Source: Pseudomonas sp. UBA1879 (lineage in GTDB: Bacteria > Pseudomonadota > Gammaproteobacteria > Pseudomonadales > Pseudomonadaceae). From it: a stretch of DNA of 64,000 nucleotides. Positions within the stretch are counted from its first letter, which is position 1. Each line of letters begins with the position of its first letter. This document shows, piece by piece, positions 17,750 to 27,142 of the stretch. The notes beneath the pieces are model-generated. The model worked only from the letters and a program-made list of their open reading frames with translations. It was not told the origin of the DNA and searched no databases. The DNA is taken from contig NZ_DDHJ01000004.1 of assembly GCF_002338065.1 (NCBI RefSeq), positions 888,059 to 952,058 on the forward strand, in the 5' to 3' direction. A program made the translations under genes and the position numbers.

Positions 17750-19360
17750 TTAATCGACAGTTGCTGGGGCCAGAAACGCGGCCTCCAGCAGCTGTTGTGT
17801 ATAAGGATGTTGCGGCGCAGCGAAGATGTCTTCTGCCACACCCTGTTCGACCACTTGGCCTTGCTTGACCACCATCAGTTGGTGGCTCAGCGCTTTGACT
17901 ACCGCCAGGTCATGGCTGATAAACAAATATGTCAGGTTGTACTTGGTTTGCAGTGAGCGCAACAGCTCCACCACTTGGCGCTGAACGGTCCGGTCGAGGG
18001 CCGATGTCGGCTCGTCCAGCAAAATCAGCGCCGGTTTTAACACTAATGCCCGTGCGATGGCGATCCTTTGCCGCTGTCCGCCGGAAAACTCATGGGGGTA
18101 GCGGTGCCGGGTTTCCGGGTCCAGACCCACTTCCTTGAGCGCTGCGATCACCGCCGCTTCCTGCTCGACCGGCGTGCCGATCTTGTGAATGCGCAGGCCT
18201 TCGCCCACGATGTCACACACCGACATGCGCGGACTCAGGCTGCCAAAAGGGTCCTGAAACACCACCTGCATCTGCCGCCGCAACGGTCGCACCTGGTCCT
18301 GTTTGAGGCAGGCCAGCGAATCGCCTTGAAAGCGTATCGCGCCTTCACTGCGAATCAACCGAAGAATGGCCAGGCCCAGTGTCGATTTACCCGAGCCGCT
18401 TTCGCCGACGATCCCCAGCGTCTGGCCCTTGGGCAGACTGAAGTGGATGCCGTCCACGGCCTTCACGTGATCGACAGTGCGCTTGAACACGCCTTTCTTG
18501 ATCGGAAACCAGACCCTGAGGTCATCGACTTCCAGCAGCGGGGCGCCCGGCACGTTGTTCGCCGGACCGCCTTTCGGTTCGGCACTGAGCAATTCTTGGG
18601 TGTACGGATGCTGTGGCGCGCAGAACAGTTCTTCGCACGACGCCTGTTCGACGATGCAACCGCGCTGCATGACACATACGCGGTTGGCTATTTGTCGAAC
18701 AACGTTCAAATCGTGGCTGATGAGCAACAAAGCCATGCCCAGACGGGCCTGCAATTCTTTCAGCAGCTTGAGGATTTTTAGCTGAACCGTGACGTCCAGC
18801 GCAGTGGTCGGCTCGTCGGCGATCAGCAGCTCAGGCTCATTGGCCAGGGCCATCGCGATCATCACCCGCTGACGCTGGCCCCCGGACAACTCGTGGGGCA
18901 GGGCCTTGAGACGCTTGCGCGGCTCGGGAATGCCCACCAACTCCAGCAACTCCAACGTGCGCCGTGTCGCAGCTTTGCCGGTGAGACCTTTGTGCAGGCC
19001 CAGCACTTCGTTGATCTGCTTCTCGATGGATTGCAGCGGATTGAGCGAGGTCATCGGCTCCTGAAAAATCATCGCGATGCGGTTGCCACGGATGGCGCGC
19101 ATGCGCTTCTCGCTGACCGTCAGCAGCTCGTTGCCTGCGTACTGGATCGCTCCGGTCGGGTGCCGTGCCAAGGGGTAGGGCAGCAATCGCAGAATGGAGT
19201 GGGCGGTGACGGACTTGCCCGATCCGCTTTCGCCTACAAGGGCCAGGGTCTCGCCCTTGCGAATGTCGAAGCTGACACCTTCGACCACCCGTTGGGTTTT
19301 CTGGCCGGTGACGAACTCGACGGACAGGTTACGGATTTCGATCAGATTGTCCTGGCTCAT
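17750..19360 (-). CDS. nppD: Peptide ABC transporter dual ATPase (NppD/YejF)
   Basis: Cytosolic ATPase subunit of 536 aa with two complete ABC domains in one chain. Domain 1 has Walker A GESGSGKSVT and signature LSGGQRQRVMIAMAL. Domain 2 starts near residue 280 with GESGSGKSTL and FSGGQRQRIAIARAL. The start is the ATG at 19360 (MSQDNL), which has AGGAA just upstream; an earlier in-frame ATG lies inside nppC. It powers the NppB/NppC channel. In P. aeruginosa the NppA1A2BCD system imports peptidyl-nucleoside antibiotics; in E. coli the Yej system imports microcin C. Confidence 0.9.
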   Translation of the reverse strand: MSQDNLIEIRNLSVEFVTGQKTQRVVEGVSFDIRKGETLALVGESGSGKSVTAHSILRLLPYPLARHPTGAIQYAGNELLTVSEKRMRAIRGNRIAMIFQEPMTSLNPLQSIEKQINEVLGLHKGLTGKAATRRTLELLELVGIPEPRKRLKALPHELSGGQRQRVMIAMALANEPELLIADEPTTALDVTVQLKILKLLKELQARLGMALLLISHDLNVVRQIANRVCVMQRGCIVEQASCEELFCAPQHPYTQELLSAEPKGGPANNVPGAPLLEVDDLRVWFPIKKGVFKRTVDHVKAVDGIHFSLPKGQTLGIVGESGSGKSTLGLAILRLIRSEGAIRFQGDSLACLKQDQVRPLRRQMQVVFQDPFGSLSPRMSVCDIVGEGLRIHKIGTPVEQEAAVIAALKEVGLDPETRHRYPHEFSGGQRQRIAIARALVLKPALILLDEPTSALDRTVQRQVVELLRSLQTKYNLTYLFISHDLAVVKALSHQLMVVKQGQVVEQGVAEDIFAAPQHPYTQQLLEAAFLAPATVD

Positions 19361-19361
19361 C

Positions 19362-20381
19362 TCATTTCCTCGGGTCGAAGGCGTCACGGGCGGATTCGCC
19401 GATGAACACCAGCAGACTCAACATGATCGCCAGCACGGCGAAGGCGCTGATCCCCAGCCATGGCGCTTGCAGGTTGGATTTGCCTTGGGCGACCAGTTCG
19501 CCCAGTGAAGGCGAGCCCGCGGGCAGGCCGAAGCCCAGGAAATCCAGCGCGGTCAGCGTGCCGATCGCGCCGGTGAGGATGAACGGCATGAAGGTCATGG
19601 TCGACACCATGGCGTTGGGCAGGATGTGGCGGAACATGATCGCGCCGTTCTGCATGCCCAGGGCGCGGGCCGCGCGCACGTATTCAAGGTTACGCCCGCG
19701 CAGGAATTCGGCGCGCACCACGTCCACCAGGCTCATCCACGAGAACAGCAGCATGATGCCCAGCAGCCACCAGAAGTTCGGCTGCACGAAGCTGGCGAGG
19801 ATGATCAGCAAATACAGCACCGGCAGGCCCGACCAGATTTCCAGAAACCGCTGGCCGACCAGATCGACCCAGCCGCCGTAGAAGCCCTGCAAAGCGCCGG
19901 CGATCACGCCGATGACCGAGCTGAGCACCGTCAACGTCAGGGCGAACAGCACCGAAACGCGAAAACCGTAGATCACCCTGGCCAGCACATCGCGGCCCTG
20001 ATCGTCGGTGCCGAGCAGGTTTTCTCTGGACGGCGGCGCGGGAGCTGGGACTTTCAAGTCGTAGTTGATGCTCTGGTAGCTGAACGGAATTGGCGCCCAC
20101 AGCGTCCATCCGTCTTTCGCCGCGATCAGTTCCTTGATGTACGGACTTTTGTAATTGGCTTCCAGTGGAAATTCGCCGCCAAAGGTCGTCTCGGGGTAGC
20201 GCTCGAACACCGGGAAATACCACTGGCCGTCGTATTTGACGATCAGCGGCTTGTCGTTGGCGATCAGCTCGGCGCCAAGGCTCAAGCCGAACAGGATGAG
20301 AAACAGCCACAACGACCACCAGCCGCGCTTGTTGGCCTTGAAACGTTCGAAACGGCGTCGATTGAGAGGGGACAACGTCAT
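19362..20381 (-). CDS. nppC: Peptide ABC transporter permease (NppC/YejE)
   Basis: Inner-membrane permease of 339 aa of the DppC/OppC family. It has an N-terminal transmembrane segment (residues about 18-38), a long periplasmic stretch, and five further helices. The conserved LLGTDDQGRDVLARVIYG motif and the EAA-like loop ARALGMQNGAIMFRHILPNA are visible. The ATG at 20381 follows the nppB stop by one base (TGATATG), so the two are translationally coupled. Confidence 0.9.
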   Translation of the reverse strand: MTLSPLNRRRFERFKANKRGWWSLWLFLILFGLSLGAELIANDKPLIVKYDGQWYFPVFERYPETTFGGEFPLEANYKSPYIKELIAAKDGWTLWAPIPFSYQSINYDLKVPAPAPPSRENLLGTDDQGRDVLARVIYGFRVSVLFALTLTVLSSVIGVIAGALQGFYGGWVDLVGQRFLEIWSGLPVLYLLIILASFVQPNFWWLLGIMLLFSWMSLVDVVRAEFLRGRNLEYVRAARALGMQNGAIMFRHILPNAMVSTMTFMPFILTGAIGTLTALDFLGFGLPAGSPSLGELVAQGKSNLQAPWLGISAFAVLAIMLSLLVFIGESARDAFDPRK

Positions 20382-20382
20382 A

Positions 20383-21456
20383 TCAATGATCCCTGCGGTC
20401 GAAGTCGATACGGGGGTCAACCAGGGTATAGGTCAGGTCGCCAATCAGTTTCACCACCAGCCCCAGCAAGGTGAAGATGAAAAGGGTGCCAAAGACCACT
20501 GGGTAGTCGCGGTTGATCGCAGCTTCGAAGCTCATCAGGCCGAGGCCGTCGAGGGAGAAGATCACCTCCACCAGCAGCGAACCGGTGAAGAAAATGCCAA
20601 TGAACGCCGACGGGAACCCGGCGATTACCAGTAGCATCGCGTTGCGGAACACATGGCCGTAGAGCACGCGGTGTTGGGTCAGGCCTTTGGCTTTGGCGGT
20701 GATCACGTATTGCTTGCCGATTTCATCGAGGAAGCTGTTCTTGGTCAGCAGGGTCATGGTGGCGAAGTTGCCGATCACCAGCGCCGTGATCGGCAGCACC
20801 AAGTGCCAGAAATAGTCGCCGACCTTGCCCAGCAGGCTCAGCTCATCGAAGTTGCTGGAGGTCAGGCCGCGCAGCGGGAACCAGGCGAAATAGCTGCCCC
20901 CCGCGAACACCACGATCAGCAAAATGGCGAACAGGAATGCCGGGATCGCGTAGCCGACGATGATCGCCGAACTGGTCCAGACGTCGAACTGACTGCCGTG
21001 CCGCGTGGCCTTGGCGATCCCCAGCGGGATCGACACCAGGTACATGATCAAGGTGCTCCAGAGGCCCAGCGAGATCGACACCGGCATCTTCTCGACGATC
21101 AGGTCGATGACCTTGGCGTCGCGGAAGAAACTGTCGCCGAAATCCAGGCGGGCGTAGTTCTTGACCATGATCCACAAGCGTTCCGGCGCTGACTTGTCAA
21201 AGCCGTACATGTGCTCGATTTCCTTGATCAACGCCGGGTCCAGGCCCTGTGCGCCGCGGTAGGTCGAGCCCGCCACCGAGACTTCGGCGCCACCCCCGGC
21301 GATGCGGCTGGTGGCGCCTTCGAAGCCTTCCAGCTTGGCGATCATCTGTTCGACAGGGCCACCGGGGGCGGCCTGAATGATCACGAAGTTGATCAGCAAG
21401 ATGCCGAACAGGGTCGGCACGATCAGCAGTAAACGCCGCAGAATGTACGCCAGCAT
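20383..21456 (-). CDS. nppB: Peptide ABC transporter permease (NppB/YejB)
   Basis: Inner-membrane permease of 357 aa of the DppB/OppB family. It begins MLAYILRRLLLIVPTLFGI (first transmembrane segment), has a periplasmic insertion of about 100 aa, and five further helices. The EAA-like loop is TAKAKGLTQHRVLYGHVFRNA. One base separates it from nppA2 upstream. It pairs with NppC. Confidence 0.9.
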   Translation of the reverse strand: MLAYILRRLLLIVPTLFGILLINFVIIQAAPGGPVEQMIAKLEGFEGATSRIAGGGAEVSVAGSTYRGAQGLDPALIKEIEHMYGFDKSAPERLWIMVKNYARLDFGDSFFRDAKVIDLIVEKMPVSISLGLWSTLIMYLVSIPLGIAKATRHGSQFDVWTSSAIIVGYAIPAFLFAILLIVVFAGGSYFAWFPLRGLTSSNFDELSLLGKVGDYFWHLVLPITALVIGNFATMTLLTKNSFLDEIGKQYVITAKAKGLTQHRVLYGHVFRNAMLLVIAGFPSAFIGIFFTGSLLVEVIFSLDGLGLMSFEAAINRDYPVVFGTLFIFTLLGLVVKLIGDLTYTLVDPRIDFDRRDH

Positions 21457-21457
21457 G

Positions 21458-23350
21458 TTATTGCTCCGTGTCCTTGGAGGGCGCTTCAGGCTCGGCGGTG
21501 TCCTGCGCGGTTTGCACCGGAATCGCAGGGGTCGCGTCGGGTTTGACCCACCAGGTCATGCTGCCGATGTCGTACAGCGGGGATTTTTTCGGATGGCCAA
21601 GATGATCCCAGTAGGCCAAACGCCAAGTCTTGATGTGCCAGTTGGGGATCACGTAATAGCCCCAGAGCAGGGCGCGGTCGAGGGCGCGGGTGTGATCGAT
21701 GAGGCTCTGCCGCGAATCGGCGTTGATCAGCCCGCTGACCAGTGCGTCGACCGCCGGGTCTTTCAGCCCGATCAGGTTATAGCTGCCCGGTTTGTCGGCG
21801 GCGGAGGAATCCCAGTATTCGCGCTGTTCGTTGCCCGGTGAGCTGGATTGCGGAAAGCTGCCGACGATCATGTCGTAGTCCCGCGAGCGACGGCGGGTGA
21901 TGTACTGCGAAACGTCCACCCGGCGAATCTCCAGGTTGATGCCGATGTCAGCGAGGTTGCGTTTGAAGGGGAGCAGCACGCGCTCGAACTCGGTCTGGGC
22001 CAGCAGGAATTCAATGCTGACCGGCTTGCCTTCGGTGTCGACCATCTTGTCGCCGACGATCTTCCAGCCGGCCTCTTTCAACAGCGCAAAGGCCTTGCGT
22101 TGTTGCTCGCGAATGATGCCGCTGCCGTCGGTGACCGGCAGTTTGAATTCCTCGGTGAACAGCGCAGGCGGCAGCTTGTCACGCAGCGGGTCGAGGATTT
22201 TAAGCTCGGCCTCTGATGGCAGGCCTCGCGAGCCCATGTCCGAGTTATCGAAATAGCTTTTGGTACGGGTGTACATGCCGAAGAACAGTTGCTTGTTGGT
22301 CCATTCGAAATCCAGCAGCAGGCTCAGCGCCTGGCGCACGCGCACGTCCTGAAACATTGGTTTGCGCAGGTTGAAGATGAAGCCCTGCATGCCCTGCGGG
22401 TTGCCGTTGGGAATTTCTTCTTTGATCAAGCGGCCTTCGCGAACGGCCGGCACATCATAAGCGGTGGCCCAGTTCTTCGCGGTCATCTCCTGCCAGAAGT
22501 CGAAGGCACCGGCTTTCAAGGCTTCGAGGGCCACGGTGTTGTCGCGGTAATAGTCGGTGGACAGCTTGTCGAAGTTGTAAAAGCCTTTGTTCACCGGCAG
22601 GTCTTTGCCCCAGTAGTCCTTGACCCGCTCGTAACGCACCGAGCGTCCGGGTTTGACCTCCACCACCTTGTACGGCCCGCTGCCCAGCGGGATTTCAAGG
22701 TTGCCTTTGCTGAAATCGCGACTGGCCCACCAGTGTTTCGGCAGCACCGGCAGTTGGCCGATGATCAGCGGCAGCTCGCGGTTGTCGTTGTGCTTGAACT
22801 TGAACAGCACTGTGGTCGGATTTTCCGCGACCGCCTGGTCGATGTCCGCGTAATAGCTGCGGTACAACGGCGAGCCGTCCTTGATCAGCGTCTCGAAGCT
22901 GAACACCACGTCTTCGGCGCGCACCGGGTGGCCATCGTTGAATCTGGCTTCGGGGCGCAGATAGAAGCGCACCCAACTGTTGTCCGGCGCCCGTTCGACT
23001 TTCTCGGCGATGAGCCCGTATTCGGTAAACGGTTCGTCGAGCCCCTGACGCATCAGGGTGTCGTAGATCAGGCCGATATCGTCGGCCGGTACGCCTTTGC
23101 TGATGAACGGGTTAAGGCTGTCGAAGCCGCCGAACCCGGCGCTGCGCAGGATGCCGCCTTTGGGGGCGTCGGGGTTGACGTAGTCGAAGTGCTTGAAGTC
23201 GGCCGGGTACTTCGGCGCTTCGTTGTACAGCGTGATGGCATGTTGCGGCGCCGCCAGGGCTGAGCCGGTCATCCCGAGCAGCAAAGGGGCCAGCAGGAAC
23301 GGGCTGAGCAGCAAGCCGCCAGCCCGCGTCAGGGAGCGGAGGGCAGTCAT
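21458..23350 (-). CDS. nppA2: Peptide-binding periplasmic protein NppA2 (YejA-like)
   Basis: Family-5 extracellular solute-binding protein, 630 aa. The signal peptide runs to about residue 33 (SALA-A). The mature protein opens with HAITLYNEAPKYPADFKHFD, and the family hallmarks NPDAPKGG, LYRSYYADID and GSGPYKV follow. The ATG at 23350 overlaps the nppA1 stop as ATGA, indicating coupling. Two adjacent paralogous binding proteins (nppA1 and nppA2) distinguish the pseudomonad system from the single-YejA E. coli one. Confident in family; individual substrates unknown. Confidence 0.88.
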   Translation of the reverse strand: MTALRSLTRAGGLLLSPFLLAPLLLGMTGSALAAPQHAITLYNEAPKYPADFKHFDYVNPDAPKGGILRSAGFGGFDSLNPFISKGVPADDIGLIYDTLMRQGLDEPFTEYGLIAEKVERAPDNSWVRFYLRPEARFNDGHPVRAEDVVFSFETLIKDGSPLYRSYYADIDQAVAENPTTVLFKFKHNDNRELPLIIGQLPVLPKHWWASRDFSKGNLEIPLGSGPYKVVEVKPGRSVRYERVKDYWGKDLPVNKGFYNFDKLSTDYYRDNTVALEALKAGAFDFWQEMTAKNWATAYDVPAVREGRLIKEEIPNGNPQGMQGFIFNLRKPMFQDVRVRQALSLLLDFEWTNKQLFFGMYTRTKSYFDNSDMGSRGLPSEAELKILDPLRDKLPPALFTEEFKLPVTDGSGIIREQQRKAFALLKEAGWKIVGDKMVDTEGKPVSIEFLLAQTEFERVLLPFKRNLADIGINLEIRRVDVSQYITRRRSRDYDMIVGSFPQSSSPGNEQREYWDSSAADKPGSYNLIGLKDPAVDALVSGLINADSRQSLIDHTRALDRALLWGYYVIPNWHIKTWRLAYWDHLGHPKKSPLYDIGSMTWWVKPDATPAIPVQTAQDTAEPEAPSKDTEQ

Positions 23351-25176
23351 GGGTTTTTCTCCGAAGGCTTGAGCCACCACGCACGCAGGCCCAGGGTGTA
23401 GGGCGGGGTGGTGACGAAGGCGAATCTGTTGCGGTACGCCAGACGATGGGTGCTGAGGTACCAGTTGGGGATCATGTAGTGCTGCCAGAGCAGGACGCGG
23501 TCCAGTGCCTTGGTCGCGGCAACCTGGTCTTCACGGGTTTTCGCCGCCAGTAGCTGGCTGAGCAGGTTGTCCACCACCGGATTGGCGACGCCTGCGTAGT
23601 TTTTGCTGCCTTTGATGCTGGCCTGGCTGGAATGGAAGTATTGCCATTGTTCCAGCCCCGGACTCAGGGTCTGGCTAAGGGTCATCAGAATCATGTCGAA
23701 ATCGAACTGGTCCAGGCGCTGTTTGTATTGGGCGCGATCGACCGTGCGCAGCCGAGCCTCGATGCCGATTCGCGTGAGGTCTTCGATGTAGGGTTGCAGG
23801 ATTCGTTCGAGGCTGGGATTCACCAGGAGTATTTCGAAACGCAACGGTTGGCCGGCGGCGTTGGTCAGACCGCGGTCGGTGAATCGCCAGCCGGCGTCGG
23901 CGAGCAGCCCGAGGGCACGGCGAATGGTGTCGCGAGGTACGCCGCCGCCATCGGTTTTCGACACCGAGAACGGCTGGGTGAACAATGGCGCAGGCAATTG
24001 GGTGCGGTAGGGCGACAGCATCAGGAATTCGCGACCGGAGGGGAGGTCGGTCGCGGAAAACTCACTGTTGGGGTAATAGCTGGTGGAGCGCGCGTAGGCG
24101 TTGTTGAACAGTGTGCGGTTGGTCCACTCGAAATTGAACATCAGACCCAACGCTTCACGCACACGGATGTCGGCGAACGTTCCGCGCCGGGTGTTCATGA
24201 ACAGGCCTTGGGTCTGGGTCGGGATCTGGTGCGCAATCTGCGCCTTGATCACCTTGCCTTCATTGACGGCGGGGTAATCGTAACCCGTGAACCAGTTTTT
24301 GGCCTGATGCTCGATGTAGATGTCGAATTCCCCGGCCTTGAACGCTTCGAAGGCCACGTCGGCGTCGCGGTAAAACTCGACGTCCACGCGATTGAAGTTG
24401 TATTTCCCGCGATTGACCGGCAAGTCCTTGCCCCAATAATCCCTGACCCGCTCGAACACCAGGCTGCGACCCGGACGCACTTGGGTGATGCGATAAGGCC
24501 CGCTGCCCAGCGGCGGTTCGAAGGTCGTGGCTTTGAAGTCGCGGTTTTTCCAGTAATGCTGGGGCAGCACCGGCAATTCGCCGAGGCGCAAGATCAGTAA
24601 TGGGTTGCCGGACCGCTTGAACACGAAACGGATGCGGTGGCGGTTGAGAATGTCGACCCGCTGCACCTCTTGCAACGCCGTGCGGTATTGCGGGTGTCCG
24701 TCTTTCAACAGGGTTCTGTAGGAAAACGCCACGTCGTAAGCCGTGATCGGCTTGCCGTCATGAAAGCGCGCTTCTGGCCGCAGGTTGAACACGACCCAGC
24801 TGCGGTCTTCGCTGTATTCGACGGTCTTGGCAATCAGGCCGTAGCTTGAGGTCGGCTCGTCGCCGGAAGGGTCGTATTGCCCGGTGCCGACCATCAGCGG
24901 CTCGTTCAGCTCGTTGACCCCGTATTGGCCGAAATTCGGCGTCGAGATCGGGCTACTGCCTTTGAAGGTGTAGGGATTGAGCGTGTCGAACGTGCCGTTG
25001 GCCATGATTCGCAGGGTGCCAGCCTTCGGCGCCTCGGGATTGACCCAGTCGAAATGGGTGAAGCTGGCCGGGTACTTGAGGACACCGAACTGCGCGTAAC
25101 CATGGCTTTCGGCAATGGTCGCGGCGGCTGTCGTGCTCAAGACCAGGCTGAAAGTCAGCAGCAAGAGGCGTATCAA
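23347..25176 (-). CDS. nppA1: Peptide-binding periplasmic protein NppA1 (YejA-like)
   Basis: First gene of the importer operon. Family-5 solute-binding protein of 609 aa with a signal peptide of about 19 residues (LVLSTTAAA). It carries the same landmarks as its neighbour: WVNPEAPKAGTLR, LLKDGHPQYR, GSGPYRITQVRPGRS and WGKDLPVNRGKYNF. It is clearly paralogous to NppA2, probably by local duplication. The region upstream holds a REP doublet, and the promoter should lie between that and the ATG. Confidence 0.88.
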   Translation of the reverse strand: MIRLLLLTFSLVLSTTAAATIAESHGYAQFGVLKYPASFTHFDWVNPEAPKAGTLRIMANGTFDTLNPYTFKGSSPISTPNFGQYGVNELNEPLMVGTGQYDPSGDEPTSSYGLIAKTVEYSEDRSWVVFNLRPEARFHDGKPITAYDVAFSYRTLLKDGHPQYRTALQEVQRVDILNRHRIRFVFKRSGNPLLILRLGELPVLPQHYWKNRDFKATTFEPPLGSGPYRITQVRPGRSLVFERVRDYWGKDLPVNRGKYNFNRVDVEFYRDADVAFEAFKAGEFDIYIEHQAKNWFTGYDYPAVNEGKVIKAQIAHQIPTQTQGLFMNTRRGTFADIRVREALGLMFNFEWTNRTLFNNAYARSTSYYPNSEFSATDLPSGREFLMLSPYRTQLPAPLFTQPFSVSKTDGGGVPRDTIRRALGLLADAGWRFTDRGLTNAAGQPLRFEILLVNPSLERILQPYIEDLTRIGIEARLRTVDRAQYKQRLDQFDFDMILMTLSQTLSPGLEQWQYFHSSQASIKGSKNYAGVANPVVDNLLSQLLAAKTREDQVAATKALDRVLLWQHYMIPNWYLSTHRLAYRNRFAFVTTPPYTLGLRAWWLKPSEKNP

Positions 25177-25255
25177 ATGACGGTCTGTCCAGGCAGCGGT
25201 CGGTCACAGTAACAGCTTGTATGGGCTGGAAAAAGAGTGGGGGCCAGCATCGAAC

Positions 25256-25347
25256 CTGTAGGGGTGAGCTTGCTCGCGATAGCGGTGTTTCAGACGACCA
25301 ATGTGCCACAGACACACCGCTATCGCGAGCAAGCTCACTCCTACAGG
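25256..25347. repeat. REP doublet, near-perfect inverted pair
   Basis: The left arm from CCTGTAGG through GAGCTTGCTCGCGATAGCGG to TGT pairs with its inverted copy; arms are about 35 bases with one mismatch and are separated by about 22 bases. It is the TGAGCTTGCTCG variant seen at 5588, distinct from the GCCGGCTTGCTGG variant elsewhere. Confidence 0.9.
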
Positions 25348-25426
25348 GTTCAGGGGTGCGTCTACGAATGAGGCGTTGAAGGATCCAACGCAATCGTGCT
25401 TCTGCCGGGCATGCGGTGTCGGTAGA

Positions 25427-27043
25427 TCAATGCGGCAGATAGACCGTCAATGTCTGACCCGGCTTCAATGCCTGACCGCTGCGCGGGTTCCAGCGCTTGA
25501 GGTGCTGCATTTCAACGTTGAAGCGTTTGGCCACGGCGTACATCGAATCGCCTTTCTGGATCTTGTACTGCATGGCCTTTTGCTCGCTGTCCTTGGATTT
25601 GCTGCCGGTGTCGGACTTGGCCACTGCGCGTGCGCTGGTTTTGGCGGCGGGCTTGCTGGTGTCCTGCATCACCAGCGTCTGGCCCACTTTCATGTTATGG
25701 CCGGTGAGCTTGTTCCAGTGCTGCAGGTCTTTGGCGTCGACCTTGTTGACGCGAGCGATCTGGGCGAGGGTGTCGCCTTTCTTCACCTTATAAGTGCGCA
25801 TGCGCACGGGCTTTTCGTCCACCTCAGCCACTTCTTCGAAGACTGGCAGGGCGGTTTTCATGCCCGGTTGCACGGGGATGGTCAGCGCTTGGCCGCGTTT
25901 GAGGTGATTACCCGACAGCTTGTTCAGGTCCTTGAGCGTGCTGGTCGACACCTTGTAGCGGCTGGCAATGCTGGCCAGGCTGTCGCCGGGACGCACGCGA
26001 TATTGCTGCCAGTCCACCAGCTCTTCGGGCTTCATGTTCGACAGGTTGGCGGTCAGCAATTGCGATTTGGAGGTCGGCACCAGCAGGTGCTGGGGGCCAT
26101 CGATGGTCAGACGCTTCTTGAACGCCGGGTTGAGCTGCATTAGCTCGTCTTCGTCGATGTTGGCCATCTGCGCGACTTTGGACAGGTCCATGCGCTGGTT
26201 CAGCTCGACGACTTCAAAGTACGGCTTGTTATCGATCGGATTGAGGTTGACGCCATAGGCTTCCGGCGACATGACCACCTGCGACAGGGCCAGCAGCTTG
26301 GGCACGTAGTCGCGGGTTTCCTGCGGCAGCGGCAGGTTCCAGTAGTCGGTCGGCAGGTTGAGCTTTTCGTTGCGTTCAATGGCGCGGCTGACCGTGCCTT
26401 CGCCGGCGTTGTAGGCCGCCAGTGCCAGCAGCCAGTCGCCGTTGAACATGTCGTGCAGCTTGGTCAGATAGTCCAAGGCGGCGGCGGTGGACGCCGTAAT
26501 GTCGCGGCGGCCATCGTAGAAGTTGGTCTGACGCAGGTTGAAGTAGCGGCCGGTGGACGGGATGAATTGCCAGATGCCCGCCGCATCGCTGCGCGACAGC
26601 GCCATCGGGTTGTAGGCGCTTTCGATCACCGGCAGCAGCGCCAGCTCCAGCGGCATGTTGCGTTCTTCGAGGCGTTCGACGATGTAGTGCATATAAAGGC
26701 TGCCACGCTCGCCGGCCGTTTCGAGGAACGACGGGTTGTTGGCAAACCACAGGCGCTGTTGGTCGATACGCGGATTGAGGCCGTTGCCGTCTTGCAGCTG
26801 GAAGCCTTGACGCATGCGCTCCCACACATCATGGGGCGGGGCCAGCGGCGCAGGTTTGCGCGCCACGAAAACGGGTTGGGGTTTGGCGACGGCGGGGGTG
26901 TGAGCGACCTTGGACGAGGTGCCGGGCTCCAGGCTGCTGGTGGTCTGACAACCTGCCAACGTTGCACTCGCGACCACCGCGATTGCTTGCGCCAACCGAG
27001 TCAATGCGTCGGAATTAAAGGTTCTGCGTATGGATGACGACAT
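25427..27043 (-). CDS. mltD: Membrane-bound lytic murein transglycosylase D
   Basis: Outer-membrane lipoprotein (538 aa) that cleaves peptidoglycan glycan strands to 1,6-anhydromuropeptides. The N-terminal lipobox LAGC follows a hydrophobic segment at about residues 20-32. The SLT (GH23) domain contains the catalytic glutamate in LLPVIESAYNP and the AAGIWQFIP motif. Three LysM peptidoglycan-binding repeats follow, starting YRVRPGDSL, YKVKKGDTL and YKIQKGDSM; the last ends the protein. It lies between the peptide importer and gloB, as in P. aeruginosa. Confidence 0.95.
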   Translation of the reverse strand: MSSSIRRTFNSDALTRLAQAIAVVASATLAGCQTTSSLEPGTSSKVAHTPAVAKPQPVFVARKPAPLAPPHDVWERMRQGFQLQDGNGLNPRIDQQRLWFANNPSFLETAGERGSLYMHYIVERLEERNMPLELALLPVIESAYNPMALSRSDAAGIWQFIPSTGRYFNLRQTNFYDGRRDITASTAAALDYLTKLHDMFNGDWLLALAAYNAGEGTVSRAIERNEKLNLPTDYWNLPLPQETRDYVPKLLALSQVVMSPEAYGVNLNPIDNKPYFEVVELNQRMDLSKVAQMANIDEDELMQLNPAFKKRLTIDGPQHLLVPTSKSQLLTANLSNMKPEELVDWQQYRVRPGDSLASIASRYKVSTSTLKDLNKLSGNHLKRGQALTIPVQPGMKTALPVFEEVAEVDEKPVRMRTYKVKKGDTLAQIARVNKVDAKDLQHWNKLTGHNMKVGQTLVMQDTSKPAAKTSARAVAKSDTGSKSKDSEQKAMQYKIQKGDSMYAVAKRFNVEMQHLKRWNPRSGQALKPGQTLTVYLPH

Positions 27044-27142
27044 TGGCTGGGGGATAGTTCCAGTCGAAAATGTCGGGCGATTCTAGAAAGCGTCTTAACA
27101 ACGGTCAACCTTTCAGAATTTTTGTGCCGATCCGCCACCCGT

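Noticed and set aside
16736..17956. 406-codon plus-strand frame across fabI
   Set aside because: Antisense to a complete, conserved fabI; composition is that of a high-GC shadow frame.
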